In this document: positions 36,088 through 44,474 of the stretch, piece after piece
Numbering within the stretch: the first letter of the stretch is position 1
How the letters are laid out: each line of letters opens with the position of its first letter
Source of the DNA: Sporotomaculum syntrophicum
GTDB lineage: Bacteria > Bacillota > Desulfotomaculia > Desulfotomaculales > Desulfallaceae
DNA length: 59,692 nt
NCBI RefSeq assembly: GCF_009932395.1
Contig: NZ_LSRS01000003.1
Coordinates: forward strand, 408,712-468,403
Reading direction: 5' to 3'
Position numbers and translations under genes: made by a program
Notes under the pieces: generated by a model
Told to the model about the DNA's origin: nothing
Database searches by the model: none
The model's input: only the letters and a program-made list of their open reading frames with translations

Positions 36088-37119
36088 TTACCAGCCTCCC
36101 CCTTTGGTTTTTTTGAGCAGGTAAACAAAAAATGGTCCCCCCACCAGAGCGGTTAAGATACCAAGGGGTATCTCTGAGCCGGTTATAACCCGCCCCAGGT
36201 TATCGACAATAATTAAAAAACAGCCGCCCAGAGCTATGCTTGCCGGGATAAGCAGTTTGTTATCATTGCCCACCAGCATCCGGCCTATATGTGGGATTAC
36301 CAGGCCTATCCAACCAATAATGCCACTTACACACACCGCTCCGGCAGTTGCCAGGGTGGCGCAACATATGACAATGCCCTTGGACAGCGCTGTGTTTATG
36401 CCCAGCGCATGGGCTTCTTTGTCTCCCATAGAAAGCACATTGATCCTCCACCGGATGGCTACCAGCCCTGCCATACCTACTACCATGGGAATACCGGCGA
36501 TGGCGATGTCCTGAAAACGCGCGGTAGCCAGGCTACCCATTAACCAAAACACAATGGTGGGTAATTCATTGTATGGATCGGCTACGTATTTAATAAAAGA
36601 AATTAGTGATGAAAAGATTGACGATACAATTACTCCGCCTAGAACTAACATAACTGTGGGAGTGGTATTGTAAACCCGGCCGATAAAATAACTGAGCAAT
36701 ACAGCCAGGCCGCCAAAGCAAAAGGCGAATAGATAAACGAGGCTGGTTTGATGAAATAAAATAATGGCCAGGGCTGCTCCGAAGCCGGCCCCGGAGCTAA
36801 CACCCAAAATACCCGAGTTGACTAACGGATTGCGAAACAGTCCCTGAAAAGCAGCACCGCTCACTGCCAGGGAACCACCCACCAGAGCCCCCAGTATCGC
36901 CCTCGGCAGCCGGATATCCCAAACTACTGTCTGGGATATCTCCGGGATACCGGTGGCTGAGGAGGTTAGCTTAGACCATAATATTTGGGTAACAATATCA
37001 ATTGACAACGGGTATCTGCCTATGAACAGGGATAAGAAGATTACAATAAACGGACTAATTAGAATTATCAGGTACATTATTTTCTTACCCGTTATATTCA
37101 CCCCTTGCTGTTTAACCAA
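36088..37119 (-). CDS. ABC importer permease (FecCD/BtuC-type)
   Basis: 343 residues with about ten membrane spans. Family blocks: IRLPRAILGALVGGSLAVSG, AAFQGLFRNPLVNSGILGVS, VSGIIGWIGLVIPHIGRMLV and SEIPLGILTALVGGPFFVYL. This is the integral membrane half of a BtuCD-type importer. Haemophilus MolBCA, a molybdate system, is built the same way, so molybdate or tungstate is possible alongside siderophores, haem or cobalamin. It lies 23 bases after the Ig-like protein gene. Confidence 0.93.
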   Translation of the reverse strand: MVKQQGVNITGKKIMYLIILISPFIVIFLSLFIGRYPLSIDIVTQILWSKLTSSATGIPEISQTVVWDIRLPRAILGALVGGSLAVSGAAFQGLFRNPLVNSGILGVSSGAGFGAALAIILFHQTSLVYLFAFCFGGLAVLLSYFIGRVYNTTPTVMLVLGGVIVSSIFSSLISFIKYVADPYNELPTIVFWLMGSLATARFQDIAIAGIPMVVGMAGLVAIRWRINVLSMGDKEAHALGINTALSKGIVICCATLATAGAVCVSGIIGWIGLVIPHIGRMLVGNDNKLLIPASIALGGCFLIIVDNLGRVITGSEIPLGILTALVGGPFFVYLLKKTKGGGW

Positions 37120-37142
37120 AGCTGCACCTGGTTTTGATATAC

Positions 37143-38048
37143 TTATGATTTTCTTCTCTTGAAATACAGGTAACCGACCGCAACGGCAGAACCCACAACA
37201 ATCAGGCCCAGCACCAGTGAGGGTGTATTTGACCTTCCGGATTCGTTATCAACGTCCTGAATTGATGTACCTTCCTCCGTTGAGTTAACATCAACAGCAG
37301 TTTCAGTTTCTTCATCGTTTTTAATCGTAACGTTATCCTCTTCCGGAGTCTCTTTCGAATTCACTTCCGGGCTTGAGGTAATTCCTGAACTTGGTTCTTT
37401 ATTGTTATCATCGCTGTTTGAAATTGAGCTAACAGCAGCAGGTTGGCTTGGACCTACTGTCTGGCTGACATTGGGGGAATTGGTTTGACCTGCCTCCTTT
37501 ACCGGCGGAACCGAATTGGTCTTTGTTGGGACATCCTGATTAGTTTCGCTGATAACGGGTGATGGTGTTGCGCCGGCTGTGGTAAAGGCTATGTGAACAT
37601 CCCGCCCCAGTGTAACACCGCTCTTTGAGGTCAAGCTGGAAGCGACCTTAATTGTATAACCCGTGCCAGGTGTTAAAGCTTGCGCAGGTTTGAGAACTAC
37701 ATCTCTTTTTTTCTCCGGCTCAACCTGGTCATCGGCCATAATCACCTGCAGGGGTATTGCAGTTCCCTCGCTGTCAAAGAGGGCAAAACACTGCATATTG
37801 TTGTCCTTAACAGTCATGTTGATTACATTTTTGTTAAAATGCAGGTTGAATGCTCCTGAAACTGGTACATCCTTTTGTCCGGAAACCGGATTAGAGGATA
37901 GTAGTGCCAGGGGAGCATCATCACCACCGCCTGAACCATCACCTGAACCAGTTCCATTTGCAGCAAACGCTGCAGGTAAAATTACTGCGAGGCTAAATAC
38001 TATGCACAGGAATGCAACCAATAGCCTTGATTTTTTATTGATGGCCAC
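37143..38048 (-). CDS. Ig-like (Big_5/SbsA-type) surface protein with C-terminal anchor
   Basis: 301 residues from GTG 38048, six bases after GGGAGG. Signal peptide (VAFLCIVFSLAVILPAAFAA), one Ig-like domain (about 45-155: SNPVSGQKDVPVSGAFNLHF, then TPGTGYTIKVASSLTSKSG), a Ser/Thr/Pro/Glu-rich stalk of about 100 residues, and a C-terminal membrane helix with positive tail (LIVVGSAVAVGYLYFKRRKS). It has no sortase motif. Related domains occur in the SLH protein upstream and the LysM protein at 42575. Position suggests an envelope component of the importer. Confidence 0.75.
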   Translation of the reverse strand: MAINKKSRLLVAFLCIVFSLAVILPAAFAANGTGSGDGSGGGDDAPLALLSSNPVSGQKDVPVSGAFNLHFNKNVINMTVKDNNMQCFALFDSEGTAIPLQVIMADDQVEPEKKRDVVLKPAQALTPGTGYTIKVASSLTSKSGVTLGRDVHIAFTTAGATPSPVISETNQDVPTKTNSVPPVKEAGQTNSPNVSQTVGPSQPAAVSSISNSDDNNKEPSSGITSSPEVNSKETPEEDNVTIKNDEETETAVDVNSTEEGTSIQDVDNESGRSNTPSLVLGLIVVGSAVAVGYLYFKRRKS

Positions 38049-38122
38049 CAAATCCCTCCCTTAAGCAGTTTAATGACTCAGGAATCGCTGTACACGATAT
38101 AAACAGTGCTGTAAATATTGAT

Positions 38123-40627
38123 CTATGCCGCCGACTTATATGCCACGGGCAGATCGGCAAATGATTCGAGTACCCCGCCACTAGTAGATTTTATTTGTAT
38201 ATTGGGGTTATCACTTTTTAAGTAGGACAGTGTTACGCTTTGCCCGGGAGTAAGAATCTTAGTGTTTAAAACCAGCTTTATTTTACCGACTGTATTAGTG
38301 GCGCTTACTGCGGTAACGGTATTCTCGGTACCATTTACTAAAACCGTAAATTGATCACAAATTTGACTCATTAATGGATCATCCTCTGCGGGCACAGCCA
38401 TATCGACGTCGAATAATATACTGATATCCCCTTTAGGGGTAACTTCTGCAATAAGTAATTGTGGTGCCGGTTTTGTTGGTGGTACTGCCAGGCTGTTGGT
38501 GACGCTTTGCGGAGCAAAAGACTCCAGCACTCCGCCGTTTGTGGCTACTATTTGCTGCGCTGCATCCCCCGGTTTAGTATAAGCGACCTGTACCACCTGC
38601 TCACCGCTGGTTACCTTGGTGGCCAGCACCAGTTTAATTTTTTTTGTTTCCTTCGCAGCTGACGCCGCCTCGATTTCCACTGGCGCTCCGTCTACGGTCA
38701 CAACAAAACCGGCGTGCTTGCCGCTGGGATCGGCCATATCCTGGCTAAAAGTAACACTTATGTCACCCTGGGAGGTTACATCAGCACCCACAAAAGTTGG
38801 GGCGGAACCAGGCAAACTGTTGGTGACATTTTGCGGAGCAAAAGACTCCAGCACTCCGCCGTCTGCTGCAACTATTTGCTGCGCCGCATCCCCCGGTTTA
38901 GTATAAGCGACCTGTACCACTTGCTCACCGTTGGTTACCTTGGTGGCCAGCACCAGCTTGATTTTTTTAGTGTCCGTCACAGCTGTGGCTGCTTCAATTT
39001 CTACTGGTGCTCCGTCTACGGTCACAGCAAAACCGGCGTGCTTGCCGCTGGGATCGGCCATCGCCTTGTTAAAAACAATGTTTACATCACCTTGGCTTGT
39101 TACTTGTGCATCAGTTAGATTCGGAGCTGTCGGTTTATCTTCATCACTTCCACCACTGTTACCGCCACCGCTGCTGGAAGCCTTAACCTGGAAAGAGATT
39201 ACCACTTGTTTGCCAAGGGTGTTGCCGTTATTAGCCTTTAGGTTCTTGCTGATGATCAATTTATATGTTTTACCACGAGTCAGGTCATTTTTAGGTGTAA
39301 CATAAATATGCTCTTTTTCGGCATCGTTGTTGCTGATCCGGGAAACATTTATGGCTACATCGTTTCCGGTTGAACTTTCCATAGTAATGCAATTTTGGTT
39401 GTTGTCCCAGTAATCCCGGACCACACCCCGGTCAAACACCAACTTAATCTTCGGACTAACCGGAACATCGGTGCTGCCTTCAATGGATTTACCTGTATCG
39501 ACCAGCAAAGCCCTGATAAAGTTTAGTGGATTGTTGCCACCCCCACCACCGGTGCCTCCGCCACTACCACTTCCACCGCCACTACCAGTGCCGGATGTCT
39601 TAATCTGGAAGGAGATCACCACTTGCTTACCCAGAGTGTTGCCGTTGTTAGCCTTTAGGTCTTTGCTGATGATTAATTTATATGTTTTACCACCGGACAA
39701 GTTCTCTTTGGGAGTAACATAAATATGCTCTTTTTCAGCATCATTGTTGCTGATCCGGGTAACATTTATGGCTACATCGTTCCCGGATGAGCTTTCCATA
39801 GTAATGCAATTTTGATTGTTGTCCCAGTAATCCCGAACCACACCCCGGTCAAACACTAACTTAATCTTTGGGCTAACCGGAACATCAGTGCTACCTTCAA
39901 TGGACTTACCTGTATCAACCAGTAAAGCTCCGATATAATTCAGCGGGTTGTTGCCATCCCCACCACCGGTTCCATCTTCGGTCGGTTTAGATGTATCTTG
40001 ATCGTTAACATTATTTGCCGAATTAATTTCATAAGCCATTGCCCGGTCAAGAACCACTATGGCTTCTGCACGGGTGATGGGTTGCCCGGGTCGGAAGGTT
40101 TGGTCCGCGTAACCTTTAATAATACCTTGCGCTGTAACGGCTTCTGCAGCAGTTCTACCCCAGGTGGGAATTTGGTTCTGATCACGAAATCCGTTGAGTG
40201 CATCCGCTTTCCCCGATAATTTAGAGCCTAAAACTCGGGCAATTATGGAGGAGGCTTCTAGTCTTGTAATCTGCTGATTTGGCTTAAAGGTGCCATCTTC
40301 GTACCCGCCAATGTAGCCGGCAGCAACTGCTTTGGCAACCTCTCCGGCATACCAGCTTGAGGAGTTTATATCAGAAAACTCCGGGTCAGCGGCAGCCGTA
40401 AAATTAAAGGCTTTGTTGACAAAGGTTATGAACTCGGCCCTGGAAACGGGATTATTAGGTTTAAAACTGCCATCGGGATAACCGTTGATGTAACCCTTGT
40501 TGCTCCAGTCAAGCACCTGTTTTTCTGACCAGTGCCCCGATATATCATTTGGTTGGGCAAAACACAAACCGGATAAAGAAATCAACAAACATAACGACAT
40601 GAACATAATCAACGCTGTTTTTCTCAA
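38123..40627 (-). CDS. S-layer-homology protein with repeated Ig-like and SwmB-like domains
   Basis: 834 residues from TTG 40627, eight bases after AAGGAG; GTG 40636 overlaps that site. A signal peptide is followed by three SLH motifs (GYPDGSFKPNNPVSRAEFIT, GYEDGTFKPNQQITRLEASS, GYADQTFRPGQPITRAEAIV) that bind secondary cell-wall polymer. Then come two near-identical Ig-like domains joined by a Gly/Ser linker, and three SwmB-like repeats (LTDAQVTSQGDVNIVFNKAM type), the last diverged. First gene of the minus-strand importer operon, behind two structured RNA elements, so it may be the outermost part of the uptake system. Confidence 0.88.
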   Translation of the reverse strand: MRKTALIMFMSLCLLISLSGLCFAQPNDISGHWSEKQVLDWSNKGYINGYPDGSFKPNNPVSRAEFITFVNKAFNFTAAADPEFSDINSSSWYAGEVAKAVAAGYIGGYEDGTFKPNQQITRLEASSIIARVLGSKLSGKADALNGFRDQNQIPTWGRTAAEAVTAQGIIKGYADQTFRPGQPITRAEAIVVLDRAMAYEINSANNVNDQDTSKPTEDGTGGGDGNNPLNYIGALLVDTGKSIEGSTDVPVSPKIKLVFDRGVVRDYWDNNQNCITMESSSGNDVAINVTRISNNDAEKEHIYVTPKENLSGGKTYKLIISKDLKANNGNTLGKQVVISFQIKTSGTGSGGGSGSGGGTGGGGGNNPLNFIRALLVDTGKSIEGSTDVPVSPKIKLVFDRGVVRDYWDNNQNCITMESSTGNDVAINVSRISNNDAEKEHIYVTPKNDLTRGKTYKLIISKNLKANNGNTLGKQVVISFQVKASSSGGGNSGGSDEDKPTAPNLTDAQVTSQGDVNIVFNKAMADPSGKHAGFAVTVDGAPVEIEAATAVTDTKKIKLVLATKVTNGEQVVQVAYTKPGDAAQQIVAADGGVLESFAPQNVTNSLPGSAPTFVGADVTSQGDISVTFSQDMADPSGKHAGFVVTVDGAPVEIEAASAAKETKKIKLVLATKVTSGEQVVQVAYTKPGDAAQQIVATNGGVLESFAPQSVTNSLAVPPTKPAPQLLIAEVTPKGDISILFDVDMAVPAEDDPLMSQICDQFTVLVNGTENTVTAVSATNTVGKIKLVLNTKILTPGQSVTLSYLKSDNPNIQIKSTSGGVLESFADLPVAYKSAA
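38480..39960 (-). repeat. in-frame DNA repeats within the SLH gene
   Basis: Two copies of an Ig-like-domain unit offset by 417 bases (about 39188-39525 and 39605-39945) and two SwmB-like units offset by 324 bases (about 38493 and 38817). Both offsets are multiples of three. Arms are nearly identical at DNA level, so recombination could change domain number. Confidence 0.8.
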
Positions 40628-40652
40628 GCATCTCACTCCTTGTCTGTTTTAT

Positions 40653-40800
40653 TAAAAAAAATGCCGGTAATAAAAAACCCGGCATTAATGCTTTATGTAT
40701 TAAAACCCTCCTTTCCATACCGGGGGGCCCAGGTGTTTCCACCTGAACCCGTCGACTCTGGCACCGTGACCATTGCTTTAGGCAGCCAAAGTTCGGAGTA
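40653..40800 (-). ncRNA. structured leader RNA element A with terminator
   Basis: Minus-strand RNA. 5' CUCCGA (40798-40793) pairs through CUCC with GGAG of a 3' GGAAAGGAG (40716-40708). Inside are a small hairpin (CUUU 40791-40788 with AAAG 40779-40776), a conserved AUGGU (40773-40769) and a hairpin with a GAAA tetraloop (CAGGUG/CACCUG, 40745-40730). A terminator follows: CCGGCAT/ATGCCGG arms within 40687-40661 and eight Us (40660-40653), 26 bases before the SLH start. The architecture is that of a transcription-terminating riboswitch. Class not recognised with certainty. Confidence 0.6.
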
Positions 40801-40900
40801 TGTAGTATTTAATTAGTCAACCTTTAACAAAGTAAATAAACATGTTGCTGGCCGCTAATTCGCCTCAGCCACTGTTCCAGAGAATAAGCCAACACCCTTA

Positions 40901-41065
40901 TAAAAATAAAAGCTTTGTCCCAATGCAATTAAGGACAAAGCTTTATAGTTGCAATAAAGCTAGCATCTCCTTTCCACATGGGAGGCATTCCGGTTTCCCT
41001 AAATACCCTACCGGTCAGGTGACCATTACACGTAAGTCTACAGGTGTACCAGACTCGGAGAATGT
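40901..41065 (-). ncRNA. structured leader RNA element B with terminator
   Basis: Second copy, upstream of A in the direction of transcription. CUCCGA (41060-41055) and GGAAAGGAG (40975-40967) close it; the first hairpin is AGUCU/AGACU (41055-41051, 41039-41035), replacing CUUU/AAAG of copy A, which is compensatory change. AUGGU is at 41026-41022. A strong terminator follows: AAAGCTTTGTCC and its complement (40944-40933, 40920-40909), then TTATTTTTA. The promoter is at 41117-41089. Confidence 0.6.
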
Positions 41066-41088
41066 TTTAGTATGTAATTTATATTACT

Positions 41089-41117
41089 AGATTAAAGTAT
41101 GTTTAAAGTAAAGTCAA
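41089..41117 (-). promoter_or_regulatory. promoter for the tandem RNA elements and importer operon
   Basis: Minus strand TTGACT (41117-41112), 17-base spacer, TAATCT (41094-41089); element B begins about 25 bases downstream. The same promoter layout (TTGACA, 17, TAACCT) precedes element C. Confidence 0.55.
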
Positions 41118-41343
41118 GTTCGATTTAATCCTCGTTTATTCGAGTCTATACTCTAAAATACTCCTTTCCAACGAACTAAGGTTTTTCTTCAGCACAAAAA
41201 CGCTGGTGGAAAATTATTGAATAAAGCTCGGAATTTGTTGCTCTATAAGAATAATTAGTTCACTGCCAACCCGCAAATTAATGCATAAATCTTTGCATTC
41301 TGTCAATTCTATCATTATAATGTAAGCAATGGAGGTGATAATC

Positions 41344-41574
41344 ATGGCTAATGCCAAAATTTTTGTTCGTGAGCGTCGCAAAGTAGGAGAACAGGAAAAG
41401 AAACCTCGTTATTTCGTTGTAGCAGTGGCAGGTGTTGATCTCCATATCAAGGCGAAGCATATCAGGAAGATGGAGATAGAAGAGATTGCCAGTGCCGTCG
41501 GAGCTGAAGTTGTATACCTGCAGGCCGGTAAAGAAAACCATGAAGATGACCTTGATAATGACGATGATGAATAA
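41344..41574 (+). CDS. small hypothetical protein preceding the Mo-storage-like gene
   Basis: 76 residues, mixed alpha/beta, with a strongly acidic end (DDLDNDDDE). Core: FVRERRKVGEQEKKPRYFVV, AGVDLHIKAKHIRKMEIEEI. Not recognised. GGAGGTGAT at 41332-41340 sets ATG 41344 as start. It lies 15 bases before the MosA/B-like gene and is surely cotranscribed, so it may be a partner or chaperone of that protein. Confidence 0.65.
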   Translation: MANAKIFVRERRKVGEQEKKPRYFVVAVAGVDLHIKAKHIRKMEIEEIASAVGAEVVYLQAGKENHEDDLDNDDDE

Positions 41575-41589
41575 AAAAGAGGTTAGTGT

Positions 41590-42423
41590 ATGGCATTAAT
41601 ACGCGAAAAGGACAGCAAAAGACTGCATATTAAAAGCAAGTTGATGGGGGAATCTTTGGTAGGCAAAACATTTTTACAAAGCCTTGAATACAAGGATGCC
41701 TTTAAAATCCTGCCTGACGTAAATGTCCTTAAAATTGGAGGACAAAGTATTACCGACATTGGGGCTAAGGCGATCCTGCCGATTATTGATGAAATAGTCC
41801 AAAACTCCGAGCAGCACAAGATGATCATTTCAACCGGCGGGGGAACCCGCTCCAGGCATGTATATGCCATAGCTATGGAACTGGGAATGCCTACCGGGAT
41901 AATATCTAAGCTAGGCCAGAGCATATCTGAACAAAACGCCCTGATACTGAGTACACTTTTGACACCTTACGGGGGGATCAAAATTGGGCATGACGACATC
42001 CCCAAACTGGGAGCTTATTTTATGCAGGGCTGCATTCCGGTAATACATGGCATGCCGCCATATGGCTACTGGGAGCACCCGCCGGAGGAAGGCCGCATAC
42101 CCAGCAACCGCACCGACGTAGGGGCATATTTGCTGGCTGAGGTTATAGGAGCCAAGCAGTGTATTTTTATCAAGGATGTTGACGGTCTCTACACCGACAA
42201 TCCCAAGATTGACCCGGACGCCGAATTTATTCCCAAAATCGGCGCCAGAGAGCTGTTGGACAGGAACCTGGACGATCTGGTTGTGGAAAGGGTGGTACTG
42301 GAGCTGCTCACCCGGGCACAAAACATGCAGCAGGTTCAAATCATCAACGGCACTAAAGAGGGCAATTTAACCAGAGCGTTAAATGGCGAGCATGTTGGTA
42401 CAATTATTTATAAAGACATCTGA
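41590..42423 (+). CDS. molybdenum storage protein (MosA/MosB)-like amino-acid-kinase-fold protein
   Basis: 277 residues with the UMP-kinase fold. Hallmarks are closer to Azotobacter MosA/MosB than to UMP kinase: VLKIGGQSITDIGAKAILPI, STGGGTRSRHVYAIAMELGM, GMPPYGYWEHPPEEG, FIKDVDGLYTDNPKIDPDA and the end GNLTRALNGEHVGTIIY. MosA/B assemble a hexameric cage that stores polyoxomolybdate using ATP. Whether this single subunit forms a cage is unknown. Followed by a terminator at 42431. Near a MoaE-like gene and a possible oxyanion importer. Confidence 0.82.
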   Translation: MALIREKDSKRLHIKSKLMGESLVGKTFLQSLEYKDAFKILPDVNVLKIGGQSITDIGAKAILPIIDEIVQNSEQHKMIISTGGGTRSRHVYAIAMELGMPTGIISKLGQSISEQNALILSTLLTPYGGIKIGHDDIPKLGAYFMQGCIPVIHGMPPYGYWEHPPEEGRIPSNRTDVGAYLLAEVIGAKQCIFIKDVDGLYTDNPKIDPDAEFIPKIGARELLDRNLDDLVVERVVLELLTRAQNMQQVQIINGTKEGNLTRALNGEHVGTIIYKDI

Positions 42424-42430
42424 TACCATT

Positions 42431-42457
42431 CCCTCACTTAGGTGGGGGATTTTTTTG
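42431..42457 (+). terminator. intrinsic terminator after the Mo-storage-like gene
   Basis: CCCTCAC pairs with GTGGGGG around a three-base loop and is followed by seven Ts. Confidence 0.85.
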
Positions 42458-42574
42458 TCTTTAGCTTTAGCCTAAATTGCGGAACCTATTGCAGTGAACT
42501 GCCATATTATACAACATCTCTATTTAGAGTGTTTTTAGCAAACGCTTAGTTAATTTGGCAGGAGGTGATGATAG

Positions 42575-43156
42575 GTGACGTATCGAGTCCAAGCGGGAGA
42601 TACCTTATTTACGATTGCCAAAAAGTTTTCAGTAACCCTGGACAATTTAATAGCTGCAAATCCGCAGGTTAATAACCCTGAGCTTATACAACCTGGTCAA
42701 TTAATTTACATTCCCAAACAGGCTCAGGATACGACACAGAACCATTCCGGTGGTGGAAATAACGAGCCAGGTATACCGGGACAAAAGGCTCTGCACGTTG
42801 TTGATGTTACTTGGGATGACAAGAAGAGCCAGGATTCAAATATAATTCCCGTCAGAACGACTTTAACAGTAAGGTTTGATAAAAACGTGGTTAATGATAT
42901 TGTCTGGGAGAACAATCGAAGAAGCATTTCCCTTTTATCTAATGAGAGAAATATACCCATTCATGTAACAAGGGTTAGGGATAATGTTGATTTCTCCATG
43001 AGGAATAATATATTTGTTCAACCAACCCGTCCTTTGACACCTGGAACTACGTATACGTTAAAAATATCACCTGATATGATATCAAAAGCCGGTGTTACCC
43101 TTGGCAGCTCTACGGGCGGAAAAGGTTTTACCATTAAGCTCAGGACGGAAAGCTAG
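42575..43156 (+). CDS. LysM / Ig-like (Big_5-type) protein
   Basis: 193 residues from GTG 42575 behind GGAGGTGATGATAG. A LysM peptidoglycan-binding domain is at the very N-terminus (YRVQAGDTLFTIAKKFSVTL, then QPGQLIYIPKQ), with no signal peptide. A short Gly/Asn linker leads to an Ig-like domain (about 75-190: LTVRFDKNVVNDIVWENNRR, then TPGTTYTLKISPDMISKAGV) of the same type as in the SLH and 37143 proteins. This suggests a spore-coat or cortex protein, or wall association by an unusual route. Confidence 0.8.
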   Translation: MTYRVQAGDTLFTIAKKFSVTLDNLIAANPQVNNPELIQPGQLIYIPKQAQDTTQNHSGGGNNEPGIPGQKALHVVDVTWDDKKSQDSNIIPVRTTLTVRFDKNVVNDIVWENNRRSISLLSNERNIPIHVTRVRDNVDFSMRNNIFVQPTRPLTPGTTYTLKISPDMISKAGVTLGSSTGGKGFTIKLRTES

Positions 43157-43352
43157 TTATTTAAGGATACAAATTGTCTATGCCGAATCTGGCAATAATA
43201 AACCAGAAAAAACCGGGTTAGCTAATCACGAGCATTTAAAAATTATTTCCCCCCAAAGAAGAGAATACAAGCAAGCAAAAACTGTTAAACCCACAAAGAT
43301 TTTTGGTGGGGTTATTTTTTGGATAGAGAAGCCTAAGTATAATGATGTTAAG

Positions 43353-44129
43353 CTACAATTTTTCGATAGCAATAACATAATATTTTGATTTAACTACACA
43401 TATTTTCCCACCGTTATTTCGTTCAGTAATTTGTATTTCCACAATTGAGTTATCTAATAAAAAAGCTACCGGATTTAAACTGTCTTCTTGATTAAAAAAT
43501 CCTAGTCCACCTTTATATACATCAATATAGTCTGCCATGATACAATTCCCATTTGATATGATTAAATCCTTTGATTTAATGAATTCTATTTTAGGGATCC
43601 CTTGTAAATAATGTCCGTTTAATAAAACAGTTACCCCGCTTTGCCTGTCTTTTGCTTTCCAGATGTTCATTTTTTGATAACTATATCTGTAATTTTTTGT
43701 TATTTCTTTAATATTACCGGCTGGCAATTCCACAGCTTGATTGCCTTTATAATAAGTAGCGACTAGATGCCCCTTAAATTTTCTTACCTTTGAAACTGTA
43801 CTGCATTTGTTTATCTTATAATTATCCCGGCCTGGCCGTCCAATATAAACTTTGCAATCATCCAGCCAAGTTAATACTTGCTCCAAATTAAATGAATTTT
43901 TGTAAAACTTTATAGCAACAAGTATAATTCTGTTATCAATCTCAAGTAATATTGGAAAAACATCACCCAGTTGAATGCTGTGTAGTTGAAATTCGTCGTA
44001 CTTTTCATGGTAACTAGTGTTGAAGCAGTATTCATAACAGTCAGGATATTCATTTATATTTTTTTTAATATTATTTAATTTATTATTAATAAAGTCACTT
44101 ATGGTCAAAATATTGTCTTCTGGGACCAT
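43353..44129 (-). CDS. hypothetical protein downstream of RNA element C
   Basis: 258 residues, AT-rich and unrecognised. ATG 44129 is nine bases after AAGGGG; an ATG at 44150 lies before that site. No membrane helix. Predicted mostly beta (VFPILLEIDNRIILVAIKFY, SGVTVLLNGHYLQGIPKIEF, KICVVKSKYYVIAIEKL) with a helical start. Codon use is more AT-rich than its neighbours, which hints at transfer. It is the only gene behind the third structured RNA element. Confidence 0.6.
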   Translation of the reverse strand: MVPEDNILTISDFINNKLNNIKKNINEYPDCYEYCFNTSYHEKYDEFQLHSIQLGDVFPILLEIDNRIILVAIKFYKNSFNLEQVLTWLDDCKVYIGRPGRDNYKINKCSTVSKVRKFKGHLVATYYKGNQAVELPAGNIKEITKNYRYSYQKMNIWKAKDRQSGVTVLLNGHYLQGIPKIEFIKSKDLIISNGNCIMADYIDVYKGGLGFFNQEDSLNPVAFLLDNSIVEIQITERNNGGKICVVKSKYYVIAIEKL

Positions 44130-44204
44130 TTTATACAACCCCTTAAACATGATTACGAAATTCCTAGTTATTATGGGCTGATATTTTTATAGCTTTATAA
44201 AAAA

Positions 44205-44327
44205 GCAATGCCGGATTATCCTTGCAAAAAGCAAAACCGGACCGGTATACACCGAACCAATTCCGATATACCTGCCGGCCTGGTTACCATAACTTGAAAA
44301 GTCTTGAGGTATGCCAGACTCGGAGTT
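44205..44327 (-). ncRNA. structured leader RNA element C
   Basis: Third copy: CUCCGA (44325-44320), hairpin AGUCU/AGACU (44320-44316, 44304-44300), AUGGU (44290-44286), then a long variable hairpin with GGUAUA/UAUACC-type arms. The 3' GGAAAGGAG seen in A and B is not present, and the terminator is weaker (CCGG-bounded stem, then TTGCTTTTTT near 44208-44200). A promoter-like TTGACA with 17-base spacer lies upstream at about 44385. The copy may be diverged or decayed. Confidence 0.45.
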
Positions 44328-44474
44328 TGAATTAAATTTTTTTGTGGCTATAGTATCAGGTTAAAGTAAATTCAAAATAATGTCAATAGTGGTTTATTGC
44401 AGTTACACTGCCTTAAAGTGCCACCGGTCGGTTTTTTCCCACTCAATATCCTCAAGACTAACTAGTTAACCGCT

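Noticed and set aside
40653-41065. Assignment of the RNA elements to the c-di-GMP-I riboswitch
   Set aside because: The invariant CACGCA..GGGCAAACC and CGCAAAGCC blocks of that class are missing; only GGUA-like pieces match.
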